This document shows, in pieces, positions 24,508 to 36,954 of a DNA stretch of 64,000 nt. Location of the stretch: positions 16,293,860 to 16,357,859 of the forward strand of contig OZ022591.1 in assembly GCA_963669155.1 (NCBI GenBank), given 5' to 3'. Source of the DNA: Arbacia lixula. Its lineage: Eukaryota > Echinodermata > Echinoidea > Arbacioida > Arbaciidae. A model generated the notes under the pieces. The model was not told the DNA's origin, searched no databases, and saw only the letters and a program-made list of their open reading frames with translations. Numbering within the stretch: position 1 is the stretch's first letter; every line of letters starts with the position of its first letter. Made by a program: the position numbers and the translations under genes.

Positions 24508-26586
24508 TCTATTCTCATTAGCAGAGTTAGCAACAAGCAATATGCGATTTAATTGCTACTTGGTGTCCTTTTGAAGTTTTTGTAAGATATTATACATGCT
24601 ATCCTATTTCACCTGCTTTACGTTTTACACTTTTCTATGGCATTATAGAATGTCATTATTTGGTGTAATTTAGATGATTATTTTGAGGATTGCCTGTACC
24701 TTACAAACATATATTTGTACAATGTAAGCAGCGGATTTAGAATTTGTGAGATAGAGGGGGGGGGGGGGGGTGGAGGACAGGGGAGGGGATAGCGGTGGCT
24801 GTGGTGTTCCTCACACTTTATATATTGGACCCGATATTACCATGGACCCTACTGGTAGGGTCCATGATATTACCAATCAAGGCCTCAACCCAAAGTGCAA
24901 GACCAATCAACACATGTCTAGATGAGTGGGCGGTGACCCCATCATCGAGGTTTGATAGATATGCTGGGCAGACATAACATTCATCAAATCGTGACAGAAC
25001 AGTTCCTATGGTTATTCCAATTGGCACTGACTGAAGAGAGCGGTGGAGAGGGTGGTCGATGGAACGTGATATGCTCGACGGTATATAGGTAAAGGACAAA
25101 CTCAAGTGACATATAATGTGTACAGGCCATGCTAATCTCGTGACGTCAGGATATTACACTAGTTTCCTTACCACGTTTGAGGTTTAATACATCTATATCG
25201 TCTTCGTTTTCTCAAACAATCTCCAAACAATAAAGGTGTGAACAATCCCTTAGGCTACAAGATGTTTCAGGGTGACCAACTTCCTCTCGAGAACTTCAAA
25301 AGGACAATTTGGGTTAAGTATAGACAATGAAGTAAAGGATATAATATAATGTCATCATGATATACTTCATAAACGAATGTTTACATTCTAACAGGATTTT
25401 TTTTGTGTTTAAATCAGCTTTAGGAATTAAGGGTCAGAAACGATGAAGAAGACAGGAAGCCGAATGTTGCCATGGTTACTGAGATAACCATGTTGATTCG
25501 GAGCTGGCCGCCATCTCATTAATTTCGGGAGTTACAAAGCGGGTCGGTGGTAGATGTAAAATGATTAAGAGACGATTGTAAATGGGAAAGAGGTAGGAAT
25601 GGTTAACCCTTAACATGGCACTTGTTTAAACAAGCATTTTTTTAAGGCTTTTTTAGGTTTAGGAATAAACAAAGAAAAAAAAAGGGGGGGGGGTCATGAA
25701 GAGAGTGCAGAAAATAATTTCAGGAGAAGGAACAAAGGTTTTGTAGAGAATAGGGCACGGGTTGAAAGGAATTTGAAACTATCTAGGAGAAAAGGGCAAC
25801 AGAAAAAAGCTGGATGTATTATTACAAAGCATATTTATGTGAAGGAGAATAAGAGTTAAAAAGGGGACGAATGGCGGGAATAGAGGTAATCAAGAAGACA
25901 ATAAAACACATTCATGTATCACTATCAACAAACAGGTTCACACTTAGTAACCATGGCAACAATACACGTGGTATGATTATAGAGAGCTACTTGATGAGGA
26001 CGTCAAATCATGGGAATGTAAGCATACATTAATGTATGAATGTCTCGTCCACATTTAAAAGTCGCGCTTACCAGTAGATCAAATTGCAATGGAGAAAGGC
26101 GTAGTGGCAATATGTGGAGTAATGAACGATAATACAGAAATGAAAGAAAAAAAAGTAACAAGAACAACTAACCATTACGCAATGTCGCCTAGGCAACAGT
26201 TTCCTTGATATTGAGGTGAGTGGTCCCTCGAGAGATTCTTTAAAGAAAAATACGTCGTTGAATAACAACAATCAATCTCATTGTAATTGGAAATGAGCCA
26301 AAAACATGTTGCCGTTATCATGGTCATAATGATTATACAACATTTATTTCGCTCGTCTAGTATCTTATGTCTGAAATTATACGCCGATGAAGAATGTCAT
26401 ATTTTCAACGTTGCATAAATGAACCCTTTTGAATTCCCTTAAAGGGTAACAAACTAATGAAAATAAGTTAAATTGAGCAAAAGCAACACAACTATAGAAC
26501 AGATTGCCAAAAGGTTGAGAGAAATAAAACATACATTGCGGGTAGAATACTTGAACGGCATAATTACTGACATTGGATTCTGATTA
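24508..26586. other. Unique sequence with G runs and a short hairpin
   Basis: A G-rich run lies at about 24756-24790. A perfect inverted repeat ATGGACCCTAC/GTAGGGTCCAT with a 2-bp loop lies at 24842-24865. No gene supported. Confidence 0.45.
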
Positions 26587-27084
26587 TAAAAATGATAGTT
26601 TACGCTGAAAACAACTTGGTTTCCATAAATGTAGAAACAACGGAAACATATCAGTGAAAGTTTGATGAAAGCCCTTTAAAGGGTAAGAAAGTTATGATCT
26701 TTAAAGTTTCAATTTTGTGACGTAACGTGCGAGGTGCTTTCCCATATATTGTGTACAAGTTTTTGTGAAAATGTCAATTTTCCCGAACGGATATGCATCA
26801 TTTTACTTGTGCATTTGATACATCATTAGAAACACGTTTTTACACACATACCTCTATGAAAAAAAATCCTTTATTAAAAACAGAATAAAAACAATGTGTG
26901 GAATCATAGAGCACACAGCATATACGAAAGAACCTCGCACGTGACGTCGCAAAATTAGAATTTCAAAAGTTCATGACTTTCTTATAGTTTGGCGGATTTT
27001 CGTCAAACCTTAACTAAAATGTTTTCATTCATGTTTCTGCTTTTATTGAATCCAATATTTTTTCAGCGTGAACTGTCCCTTTAA
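26587..27084 (+). mobile_element. Family A MITE, near-complete copy
   Basis: The left end is AATGATAGTTTACGCTGAA after TAAA. The right end is GCGTGAACTGTCCCT before TTAA at 27081-27084. Both arms and the asymmetric centre are present, with a total length close to the 499-bp reference copy. Confidence 0.85.
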
Positions 27085-27389
27085 CTCTGATAGTCAACTT
27101 TCTTGATCTCAACTGCCGTGTTGATCTAATTCTCATTACTCTTGAGTACTTTGTGTATCGCCTGCATACCTTGGATATGTTGGATTTGTAAAAAAAAATA
27201 CAGGGCGAGTGATTATATACAAATAGAGATTGCACTGAGGACTATTGTTCAAACTGTAATCTCTAGGTGATCTGAAAATACTATTTTCACGAACCCGCAG
27301 GCCAAGAGATAAGAGTATTGTTTTGAAATCACTGTGGCTCGTTTAACCTTTGAGTTTAACAATATTGGGAATATCAGAGCAGTATGTTT

Positions 27390-27512
27390 TTCTTTTTCAA
27401 ATTTTCGTCAAAATGAGACTTTATCGCGGCAAACGAATGTGAAATTCGCTTTTAGTGGATAATTTTACATAGATTAGTGGGAACTTATTTTTCTAATTTA
27501 GTAACCCTTTAA
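27390..27512. repeat. Family B arm fragment
   Basis: It matches the right arm of B (GTCAAAATGAGACTTTAT, CGGCAAACGAATGTGAAATT) and ends GTAACCCT-TTAA at 27509-27512. The rest of the element is absent. Confidence 0.85.
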
Positions 27513-29174
27513 ATAGGATTCCTCCAGAGCAGAACTCTACTGTATTATCATTAATCGACAGCGCATATTAGCTTTAATATTTTACTGCGTATTTGTACTT
27601 TTATACCTTTGTGTTATTTTGCATTTGAATTTGCACACGTTAATTGATCGTTGTATGTGCGTTGCAAAAGGCGCGCAAACGAAAAAGCATCGTGACGTCA
27701 TCTTAGACAGCTCGCCTGACACTTGTGTTTGTAACTACTTTCAACGAATCAGCACATCAATACACTGGAGACTATGTTAAATTCAACGCTGTATTATTAG
27801 AAGTATTATTGACCCCCATTTACATGATTTATGAAAATAATGTACTTTTAAGGATAATAAATATAGTTCATGCCTGTAAACCAATCAGGTATTAGAATTA
27901 TCGAGATAAAGTGCATACAAAATTAACTGTATGATATGTCTGATTGTTTTCGAGCAGTTCTCGATCTCTTATTCTAATTATGATTAGGGATCATTTCCAC
28001 TTAAAATCTTAGCTCTTTCAATGAAAGGGAGGAGGCGGAATGGTTCCAGCTGAAAACCTAATCCCCCCTTTTTTTTATAGTAAAAAGGGGCAGGCGTCTT
28101 TTAACCCTTCCTAGCCCATGACTACCCTCGACCGTGATTCCAGGCAGTGGGACATTTCTAATAAATAAAAATCTACAGTCGCAAACGTGGATTGGAGTAG
28201 AAAAATTAATGATCTAGCTGCAGTAAAAACTGATGAATGTTCAGTTATTGGACTGGCTGGTATGATTGAAACGGCTTAATCAGTCTTGTTCTAAGAGTGT
28301 GTGATCCAAACGCATCTCTGATATTTGGACTATTAATGAGCAGCGGGCTGGAGGCTAGGCTACGACTACGCCGCCGTTGATTGGTTATGTCGGTCACACA
28401 TTCGTGTTTTTGACTTCCGCAGTCATGCATGCGTGGGGAAAAACCCAGCCTACCGGTTGGCGGGCGGAGACCGCACGTACTGGTGATAACGCGTGTCGGC
28501 TGAACACGCTGCACCATGGCGACGTCACATGTTTCAAGAGATGGCTTTAATTTGCTGGAAAAAAAAACAAATTGAAAATCATATCCATCAATGTAAAAAA
28601 TGTACTAATACTTCGTTTGCCTCTAATTGGCTTATACTTGATAAGTACGCCAACTTCACCGAATGATAATACCAGACAGAATGACAGCACAAAAATAGAG
28701 AATAAAAATAAACATATTGGGGGCACGGAGCGTGAAGTTCATGCTCTCCTAAATCGTTTTTTTTTTGTATTGGTTCATCATAATGAGGTAAACCTGAAAT
28801 AACAGAATAGAAGTGACGGTCGTAATGACCTGTAGCGTCCAAAGGCCAAACTAAGCTTTAATAAATCCATTATAAACAATTATTCGATTTTCATAATTAC
28901 AGTGACGTCTTGTAGAAGGATTATGAGATGTTGTTTCATTCAGTAACATTATGTATTTACAGCATATTAATAAGAGCTAGCTTCTGTAATCAAGTTATAT
29001 ATAAAGACCCACGTATTTATGCACGCAGTGTCTATATAGATGTCAATATATTTAGTTTATATATTCATATTAATAATGTGAGTTGGTATGTTTCCAAATT
29101 ATGTTTCTATCTGTCTATATTATCTAAATCATCTATTTAGTAACACATATTAACACATATTGTTCTCGTTTAAA
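27513..29174. other. Unique sequence, GC-raised patch at 28330-28530
   Basis: A CpG-containing patch at 28330-28530 lacks any recognised coding frame or repeat match. The - strand frame at 28245-28517 (90 codons) resembles no family I know. Elsewhere AT-rich unique DNA. Confidence 0.35.
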
Positions 29175-30190
29175 CTCCGCCAGACGCGAATATCGACGAG
29201 GCGACAGGCGTGATTGCAGAAACGGTGCATTCCATGGAAACGGCGTCCCTCGACGCTACGGTGATTGTGCTCGGAGACTTCAACCATGGTCGTATTGAAG
29301 ACGCTACAATTTAGCTACAATTGATACGTCGATTGTCCTACGTGCGAAGACAATGTTTTGGATCAATGTTACTGCTCGATTAAAGACGCCTACAAAGCAG
29401 TTGCCCAACCAAGCAGTGGGAAATCCGATCACCTGATTGTTCATCTATTAACGAAGTATAAACACATCTTAAAAAAGGGAGAAAGTTCTAGTGAAGAACG
29501 TGTAAGGAACTGAATTTGCTAGGCGATTCTCCAATAAACGTTGAGCCCACAGATGTTGTCACTTATATTTTAAAGAACAAACCTAACCAATTCAATGGAA
29601 CCGGACAATATCAACGGGGAAATCGGAAAAAAGTTTGTGCCCACCAGCTTTTCATACCTTTCTGTACTCTTCTCCAGGAATCACTCAATCAAAACTACGT
29701 CCCTATATGCTGGAAACCAGCTACTGCGATACCAACTGCCAAAACATCTCAAACCTCTGCTTTAAAGGACTACAGGCCAATTCCCCTTTTACCTCCCTTG
29801 TCATAGAAAGCTTTGAAAGGCTAACAAGGCATGATTTACAACCAACCAAGCATTTATATTTACTTGATGCCATACAGGAATGATTTCAATCTTCGTAGGA
29901 AGTACATAATTTGTTGAACTTTTGAAAGAGTTCGTTTACAGTGATCGATCCAAGACAATTCGTTATTGATGATCATTCCCAAATACTTAGATGTCTCAAT
30001 ATGTTGCTTGATGACATACACGTCATGCGAAGAGAGATAACAGGTTGAAGCATTTTATGCATTCGCATGACGTGTATGTAATGTTATTTTGTATTGAAAT
30101 GTATGTATGTGTGACTTTTTGTGAGCAAAGCAAATTTGCATGCATGGACAATGAAATGATTCAATTTAATTCAATACACCGGCATGCACA
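29175..30190 (+). mobile_element. Rearranged LINE relic (endonuclease, RT, inverted RT part, 3' tail)
   Basis: 29175-29480 translates to endonuclease C-terminal motifs (TVIVLGDFNH, then DAYKAVAQPSSGKSDHLIV in another frame). 29520-29880 gives the linker and RT start (ICWKPATAIPTAK, LKDYRPIPLL). 29885-30035 is in the opposite orientation: read on the - strand it encodes ETSKYLGMIINNELSW and KVQQIMYFLRRLKSF, a more C-terminal RT part. 30080-30180 returns to the + strand with a tail GGACAATGAAATGATTCAAT like LINE 3' ends. Stops and frame changes make it inactive. The clade looks CR1/Rex1-like. Confidence 0.8.
30014..30079. repeat. 18-bp perfect inverted repeat
   Basis: ACATACACGTCATGCGAA at 30014-30031 is exactly complementary to 30062-30079, with a 30-nt loop. 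It lies at the junction between the inverted RT segment and the 3' tail of the LINE relic. Confidence 0.9.
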
Positions 30191-30342
30191 TTTTATTATC
30201 GCGTTCCTAGCCAATATGTAGACTGAGGGTGGGAGATGGGGAGGGGGTGGATGTTGGGGAGAGGGGTCACTCACGACTACCCCTCTTACGCAACTTCTTA
30301 TGTAACCATATCCTCTAATGCGATAGGACGATATGCAGCAGA

Positions 30343-30663
30343 AGGTGTTTCACCAAGCTGTTCGTTAGCTACCAACGACTTTAAGAACGACTGGTGATCC
30401 ATTCGTGTGATAAATGCGATACCGAACTTTGTTCGTGTTTTAACATATTGGGAGTTAATTTCCAACATTCCTAATAAAATTTGACAAATCATAAGCTTTG
30501 TATTCAGGAAACTTGTTAACAACAATAACTTTCATTTATAAACATCTGATTGGAATTTAAGCTGATGAGAATCAAAATCATTGAGAATGCAATTTAGCAC
30601 AAGAAGGGGTCAGCAGTGGTTCGTAAAGTCGTTCGTAGCTTACGAACAGCTTGGTGAAACACC
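30343..30663. repeat. Family K short-TIR element
   Basis: A 321-bp element with ends GGTGTTTCACCAAGCTGTTC and its complement. A second copy starts at 63663 and runs to the window edge with its interior in the opposite orientation. No coding sequence. Confidence 0.8.
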
Positions 30664-31823
30664 ACCCAGGTATGTTAGGAGACTGATGACGGTTTAATCA
30701 TCGCCACCATTTAAACACGCGAACGGAAAAGAGTTTTCATGCTGAAAGTAAGACAGGAGAAAGATTTCTACCAAGAATACTCAATATAAAAAAAAGAAGT
30801 ATCTCAACCAATACGCATGTAGAAATCGAGACATCAATATAGATAAAATATGCGTATTAGCATGGGTATATCCGCGTTGTGATCGTTACTTGGGTGGTGC
30901 CCCTACACAAAGACACACAGACACAAACAAAGATACACACATACATACATACAAACACACATACACACACACACAAACACGCACACCCAAATTCATACAC
31001 ACTAGGTCATGTGATACATGCGCTCCTTCTTGTTTATTACTGAGTCAAAGCGCGTGTCATAGCGCCTCTAAACGTGCTAAATGATATTAAAATATCAACT
31101 CAGAATTTGCTGTAATAACTGTACTCTACACATGATCCACGCAAAGCGCACGCTCGAGTTACTGCTTGATGATGCGTCCACACTTCCATCATTTGCAAGT
31201 GCACGACCCTCTTTTCAATCGTAATACTACACTTCGCGCACACACTCCTTATCGCTTCTCGTGCTCGTCATACTCACTCCGCGGCAGTGATAGAAGGCTC
31301 TACCAATGAGAGTACCAGCTCCACGCGAATGGGGGACGCACTGAAATGTGGTGGATTTAGTGGACATACTTAAAAGTTTTCACTTGCTGGCTGCTCGACA
31401 GTCTCTAGTTCAGTGGCATCGCGTTACATCAGGCTTATATTCTCGCTGGCGGTAAAATAATATTGTTTTTCGTCTATTCGACAAGTGCATGGTCGTTGAT
31501 TGCCGCACCGTTCAGCCAGGTCGGGTATCTGTTACGTCTCAGACGTGCAATGTTTGCTCGGGTGAAAATTGATTCCGTAAAGATCGTCTGATGCTCATGA
31601 GCTGAAAGGTGGTGAAGTGCCACTTTGTGATATGATCAAGCTAGACTACTATATTTTGAAATATATGCCAGCGGACAGGGGAAGGAAGTTTTAAACTCTG
31701 TGGTGTGTGCAGACCTAAAATCATATGAACGTCGCAACGCGGAGAAATTGTGTGTTTGAAATTGATTCTTGATGGTTTTTGTAAGACTTGCCTTCAACTG
31801 TCGCGGGTAATTTTCTGCTCTTT
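30664..31823 (+). promoter_or_regulatory. 5' flank and presumed 5' UTR of the guanylate cyclase gene
   Basis: This is the interval between the last repeat copy (K1) and the start codon. It holds a (CA)n tract at 30899-30990 and mixed-composition sequence of raised GC at about 31130-31450. A TATA-like stretch (TATATTTTGAAATATAT) lies at about 31650, but no transcription start can be fixed from the sequence. A 5' non-coding exon further upstream is possible. Confidence 0.3.
30899..30990. repeat. (CA)n-rich microsatellite
   Basis: CACA with TACA and AACA interruptions, about 900 bp upstream of the guanylate cyclase start codon. Confidence 0.9.
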
Positions 31824-33278
31824 ATGGATAAATCGACACCACTTGTTTGTGAGAACATGGAGAATAAAGCGTTAGCAATCCCAGAGGGCGAGTTTGGCTT
31901 TTCTTCCTTCAAGAAGCCGAGCGTGACTCTGAGCCACGTGTCCTTGACGAGTTTCCAGCAGACGCAAACCTCCGCAGAGAACCCGCGCTCCACTCTCATC
32001 AGCATGAAGATGGGTCTGTGTGACACGTCGCCATACACACGGGTCGGGAAGCACCTCCAGACCGCCAAGATGGTGCTCTTTCCTCTGGTCCCCGCCATCG
32101 CCCTGCTGATCGTGGTCAGCATCGAGCTCACCGACTCCCTCAATGTGCGTTCCAGTCTTGCCGCCACGCGGAGCGACATCTCGATCACCAAGAACGTCGG
32201 GACGGTCATCCACAACCTGCAGCTAGAACGGGCGGAGAGGACACTGTACATGGTCTTCTCCAAGGAGATGACTGCGCAAGAAATAATCCCCGAGCAGGAG
32301 AAACTGGAAACGTTTTTCGTTCGGACGGACAACGCAATCCTTAACTTGACTGTGTGGCCACTGGAGAGCTTGAACATACCGCAGTACGAGACTGCTAGCA
32401 CGTTCTTGAGATACCTCGAAGACGATAGGTCCTTCAACAAAACGGAGAGCGTCGACATCGCGGATGAGATCAAGTTCTATACGGATATCAACATCGTGTT
32501 GATCGACTGGTTTATCCGCACCATCAATAGGAACGTCAACGGCGAAGTCTGGAACGAGATCGTCGCGTACCAGTTCCTAGTACATGCGAAGGAGAACGTG
32601 GGGCTCTTAATGGCGTATGGTGAAGAGGCATTTCTGAATCGGACCTTGAGAAGTGAAGACTTCGTTGCTTTCCTGGAGAGCAACTCGCTCCTCGTCTACA
32701 ACCTCGCGTCGTGCTTCAAGTTCTCTCAGCAGGACATCGAGGAGACCTACAACTCAAAGATCATGGATACTGGTCTACATGAGACGGTCAAACAAATGCG
32801 AGAGAATATCATCATCACTCTCAGCCGGAACTCGTCCGGACTCATCTCGCTGTCTCAAAGCCATTGGTTCGGGAATCTCAGCCTTTACCTCGAAGAGCTG
32901 AAGCTTATCGAGGATCTCATCATTCAACAAATCGATGACATCATCATCAGAAGCATGGGTCGAATCGTCGACCAGCTTATCATCGATGGGGTACTGTTTG
33001 CCCTGACCGCCGTGGTCGCGCCCATTATTATCTTCCTCGCCATCCGTTCGACGTCGAAAATCCAGTCGTACGCATTCGGGTTGACCGAGAAGACGAAGCA
33101 GCTGGCGAAGGAGAAAATGAGGAGCGACTCGTTGCTGTATCGGATGTTGCCAAGGACCGTGGCACAGCAGCTTAAGCTGAATCTCAGAGTGCCTGCAGAG
33201 AACTATGACAGCGTCACCGTCTATTTCAGCGACATCGTAGGCTTCACGCAACTATCTGCTAGGAGTAGCCCGATGCAG
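31824..33278 (+). CDS. NIT-domain membrane guanylate cyclase, exon 1 (N-terminal 485 codons)
   Basis: This exon encodes most of a receptor-type guanylate cyclase, which makes cGMP from GTP at the membrane. Residues 83-102 form TM1 and residues about 390-407 form TM2. Between them is a helical ectodomain of about 285 residues resembling a NIT domain, with N-glycosylation sequons at N174, N205, N272, N336 and N351, so this part is probably extracellular. Residues 411-460 are a signalling helix containing LLYRMLPRTVAQQLK, typical just before animal cyclase domains. The catalytic domain starts at about 461 with YFSDIVGFT; D470 is the first metal-binding Asp. No kinase-homology or heme H-NOX domain is seen. 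An in-frame TAA lies at 31782. The first ATG (31824) has a weak context, and the next in-frame ATG (31857) has A at -3 and G at +4 and may be the real start. The exon ends CCGATGCAG|GTCAGT, phase 0. It is visibly more GC-rich than its surroundings. An unseen upstream coding exon cannot be excluded. Confidence 0.9.
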
Positions 33279-33346
33279 GTCAGTATCTGTATCATCACCA
33301 TCATTATCCTCTTCCTCCTCCTCCTCCTCATCATCATCACCATTAT

Positions 33347-33498
33347 TCAAAACAAACACAAAACATACACGAATGATTAACAGCTAAGAAAAACAACAAT
33401 ACAATTTGGAATTTTTAAGAACGACATTGTAATAATTATGTAATATTTCATATTTCTTAGCTGTTAATCACTTGTGTATGTTTTTTGTTTGTTTTTAG
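33347..33498. repeat. Foldback next to the exon 1 donor
   Basis: TGATTAACAGCTAAGAAA at 33374-33391 is perfectly complementary to 33453-33470. Imperfect pairing extends outward for a further 25 bp or so (ACATACAC and AAACAAA words). The arms are about 45 bp with a loop of about 60 nt, starting about 70 bp into the intron. Confidence 0.85.
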
Positions 33499-33600
33499 TG
33501 ATTACAATGTTCCTCCACCTGGATTTAATGTGTTATAAGGAAAACATATCGCACAATTTCGAGCATCCACCGTATCCATTCCGATCCACCAAAATTACAC

Positions 33601-34520
33601 TGACGCAGCCGTGTGACTGTAGGAGAAGCCCCCATGCCCCCATCATGTCCGTCAATAATCTTTTCTCCTTTCTCCAAGTCACTAAAAAATGACTGACGTT
33701 GCTCTCGATCAAGAGGCGCCACATGTAGACAGTCCATACCAATTCGCGCAAACTTTACTGACGCAGCTGTCTGCCAGAAAAAGCCATAATGTAGGTCATA
33801 AACTGCGCCCTTCCAATTCACTCTACATCTATTGACGTAGCTGTCTGCAAGAAGAATCCATAATATAGGTCAGAAGATGTGACCTCCCAATTTACTCTAC
33901 ATTTATTGACGCAGCTGTCTGCAAGACGAAGCCATAATATAGGTCAGAAGATGTGACCTCCCAATTTACTCTACATTTATTGACGCAGCTGTCTGCCAGA
34001 AGTAGCAACCGTGTAAGTTAGGAGATGCTCCCTCCCAATTCACTGTAGGTTTAATGACGCAGCTGTCTGCCAGAAGTAGCTACCGTGTAGGTCAGAAGAT
34101 GCGCCTTCCCAATTCCCTCTAGATTCATTGACGCACCTGTTCGCTAGAAGAAGCCACCATGTATATCATAAGGTGCTCCCTTCTATTTCACTCTAGATTT
34201 CTTGACGCAGCTATCTGCGATAAATCGCCACCATGTAGGTCAGAGGGTGCGCCCTCCCAATTTACTATAAATTCATTGACGCACCTGTTCGCCAGAAGAA
34301 GCCACCATTTAGGTCAGAAGGTCCCTCCTAATTCACTCTAGATTTGTTGACGAAGATGTCTGCAAGAATTAATCACCATGTAGGTCCGGAGATGCGCCCT
34401 CCCAATTCACTCTAGACTTATTAACGCAGCTGTCTACCAGAAGTAACCACCATGTACGTTAGAAGATGCGCCCTCCCAATTTACTCTACATTCATTGACG
34501 CAGTTGTCCGGCAGGAATAC
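33601..34520. repeat. 74-bp minisatellite
   Basis: The unit starts TGACGCAGCTGTCTGCCAGA and ends with TCCCAATTCACTCTA-type sequence. Unit starts at 33759, 33833, 33907, 33981, 34055, 34129, 34203, 34277, 34348, 34422 and 34496 are spaced 74 bp apart with one 71-bp step. Two degraded units precede at 33601 and 33694. A period of 74 is not a multiple of 3, so it is not coding. Confidence 0.95.
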
Positions 34521-35480
34521 CCCCTATATACCTGAAAGGAAAGATAAGCTAGTAAAGTGTAAATTTGAACCACCTTCTAACTAAAAGGGCAACTTGCACT
34601 TTCAACAATAAACCATAAGTAATGGTTATCTAAAGTAGGCTAAAAACCATTCAACAAGCATATTTTCTCTTGACACAATGAACAGTTTTTAACATTTTGA
34701 AAGTGTCTGTTTCATTTTATTCAAGCTTCATGCTTTATCATGTTTACTACGTGCTTGACCTGAATTAAGCTTCTCAAGAGGCCTACGATTCTCGAGTCTT
34801 TAATCAACAGTTTTTTCGCCCCGGTGTTGAAATTGTATCTTCTTTCTTTGCCAACGCCAGGACCGAAGCATTACAAGCAGACTGTTGCCCTGGCAACAAC
34901 GCGAAATCGTTTACTGTAATTTATCTCGATTGATCTCGTCTTATATATTCATGTTAAGTTTCATGTTAATGTTTTTCCCTCAAAAACTTCAGGGGGATAC
35001 GATTTCTGTTTTTTTTTTCATAATTGCATCAACTACTTATTAAGCGAAATGTATAGTATGTGTGGCGTATCAAACACGACTCACCATGATAGGATAATAT
35101 AACTATAAACACCAGTAGGCATTGGAACTTATGCATCTGTATACATGTTATATACAGTAATTACAATCAGGAAATGTGATTTTAAGCATACATACATCTT
35201 GCTAATGGATTATTCTGTTGATTACGCGTAAGAACATTCATGTGTTGTAGGCATACTTAGAAAGGGCAAGTTATTTTCAAGAAATACAAAAATCAAATCA
35301 AATAAAAATGAAATATATGTAATGAGAACTATGAGCTTGTTATTTCTGAGTTTGAATATACACAAGTTATCCTCGATTTTTGTCTTGATTGGTGAAAACA
35401 TACGTCACATATTTCTCCGAGAATCTCTCGATCGATAGGTTGTATTCTCAGGGTCAGATATATGTTATCTTGTAAGAATC
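34521..35480. other. Unique AT-rich intron sequence
   Basis: No gene, RNA or repeat recognised. Confidence 0.4.
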
Positions 35481-36470
35481 TTGTTAATCTTTATCGTGTT
35501 TATTATACCATGATGTTTACCTCACTTCGATTACTGCTGGATTACCTGGGGTATCTATTCCCGAGTAAATAGAGTTACATTGTAGTGCTTACACATTAAG
35601 CCGGATTGGTGTTTGTCATGAATATATCAAGATGATCGTCATGGAAACATCAGTCAGGTCGCTCTTACAAGCTTCAAAGTGGCAATCTGTAGATGAAGGG
35701 ATTATATACCAAAGTTGTTTTGGTGTATACAATATTCTAAACACGTAAGCAGCGAGCTACTTAAATATGCCTGTATGTCTAATTCCCGTATGTTATCGCG
35801 CTCGCTGTGCTTTACATAGCCCACTCGTAATACCCCAGACACACGCCGAGACACACGTCGAATGCAATAACAAATGCTTCTCATATCACGGCCCAAACTG
35901 GGTCAATAAATTTCAATATAATATCCAAATCTTTGATTACTTTCAATTATTCAAAACAAATTCCTGAGGTCTATTTCAAAAGTTCCCATATCATCAATGT
36001 TACGTACTATATTGCGTGTAGATAACCTTTTATTCTAAAGATATTTTTATTTTCTCTCAAATCATTGAACAAATCATTCTTACCTAAATTTGATACATTT
36101 TACATTGATATTTTGAATTAACCATAAATTGCAATAGTTATACAAACAAAGACAAAAAGTACCTTTTCAAATATTGTTTACAAAACATTGTTGTACAAAA
36201 TCAAGAATCTTGAGAGAAAAGAGAAAGAAAAGAGAGCAAACATTGTATCCGATAAAGTAATATATAAAACATGATAAACCCTGAATATCTAAACGATATC
36301 AAAGAGCATTAGCAAATTCCCTATTTATTATGTTAATCACATGTTCTTTTTGTTCATTGCATGTATATGTTTTTTTTCATGTTTTTATAATTGTGTTATG
36401 TTTTTATATCATCGCTCCCTTGTAAAGCAGATCCACTCTAATGAGTGAAACTAAATGAAACTGTCCTGTT
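35480..36470 (+). mobile_element. LINE C-terminus and 3' UTR relic
   Basis: 35515-35585 translates to LPHFDYCWITWGIYSRVNRV, the typical CR1/Jockey RT-thumb motif. 35675-35965 gives LKWQSVDEGIIYQSCFGVYN, then a C-terminal block with FSYHGPNWVNKFQYNIQIFD, matching the FS..GP.WN ending of these ORF2 proteins. A stop after NRVTL and a frame change between the blocks show decay. The AT-rich DNA to about 36470 is the probable 3' UTR. Confidence 0.8.
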
Positions 36471-36954
36471 GAGAGAAAAAAATAACAATAAGTAGATAAA
36501 GGCCTAAATGAATTAATAACAGTATGTGTAGATTAAGAAATGCTTCAAAGTGACATATGTTGGAAAATTTACATTTTAGTAATTATTATTGTTTAGATAA
36601 GGCGCATACATTAAACTGTGTGTAGATGTTAGACAAGTCGAAGACTAATTTGATTTGATTGTTAATTGAGTTGTTTGCTTCCTGTATTTCAAATAATTAA
36701 ATTACGAAAAAAAAAACCTACAAGGACGCATGCTGTCATTGCAATGGTGCAGTGATGACCCACGCCATTCGAATTGAAATCCGCATATAGAACGTCCTAT
36801 ACCATTTCACACCACCACCACTTACCACTGTGGTGATCGTAGCATGCACTCACATATGAGCGATCGAAAGAGGTCTGCAAACCGTACTTTAAGAGCGCTC
36901 TGATGCGCTTTATTTACCGCCTAAAGATGTGAATAATCCACCCAAGGATTTTGA

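Noticed and set aside
28330-28530. CpG-containing patch considered as a promoter island
   Set aside because: It is short, lacks an adjacent gene, and no transcription signal is visible in the sequence.
31721-32473. 250-codon frame on the - strand
   Set aside because: It is antisense to exon 1 of the guanylate cyclase. The + strand shows domain structure, glycosylation sites and matching splice sites; the antisense frame is a by-product of its codon usage.
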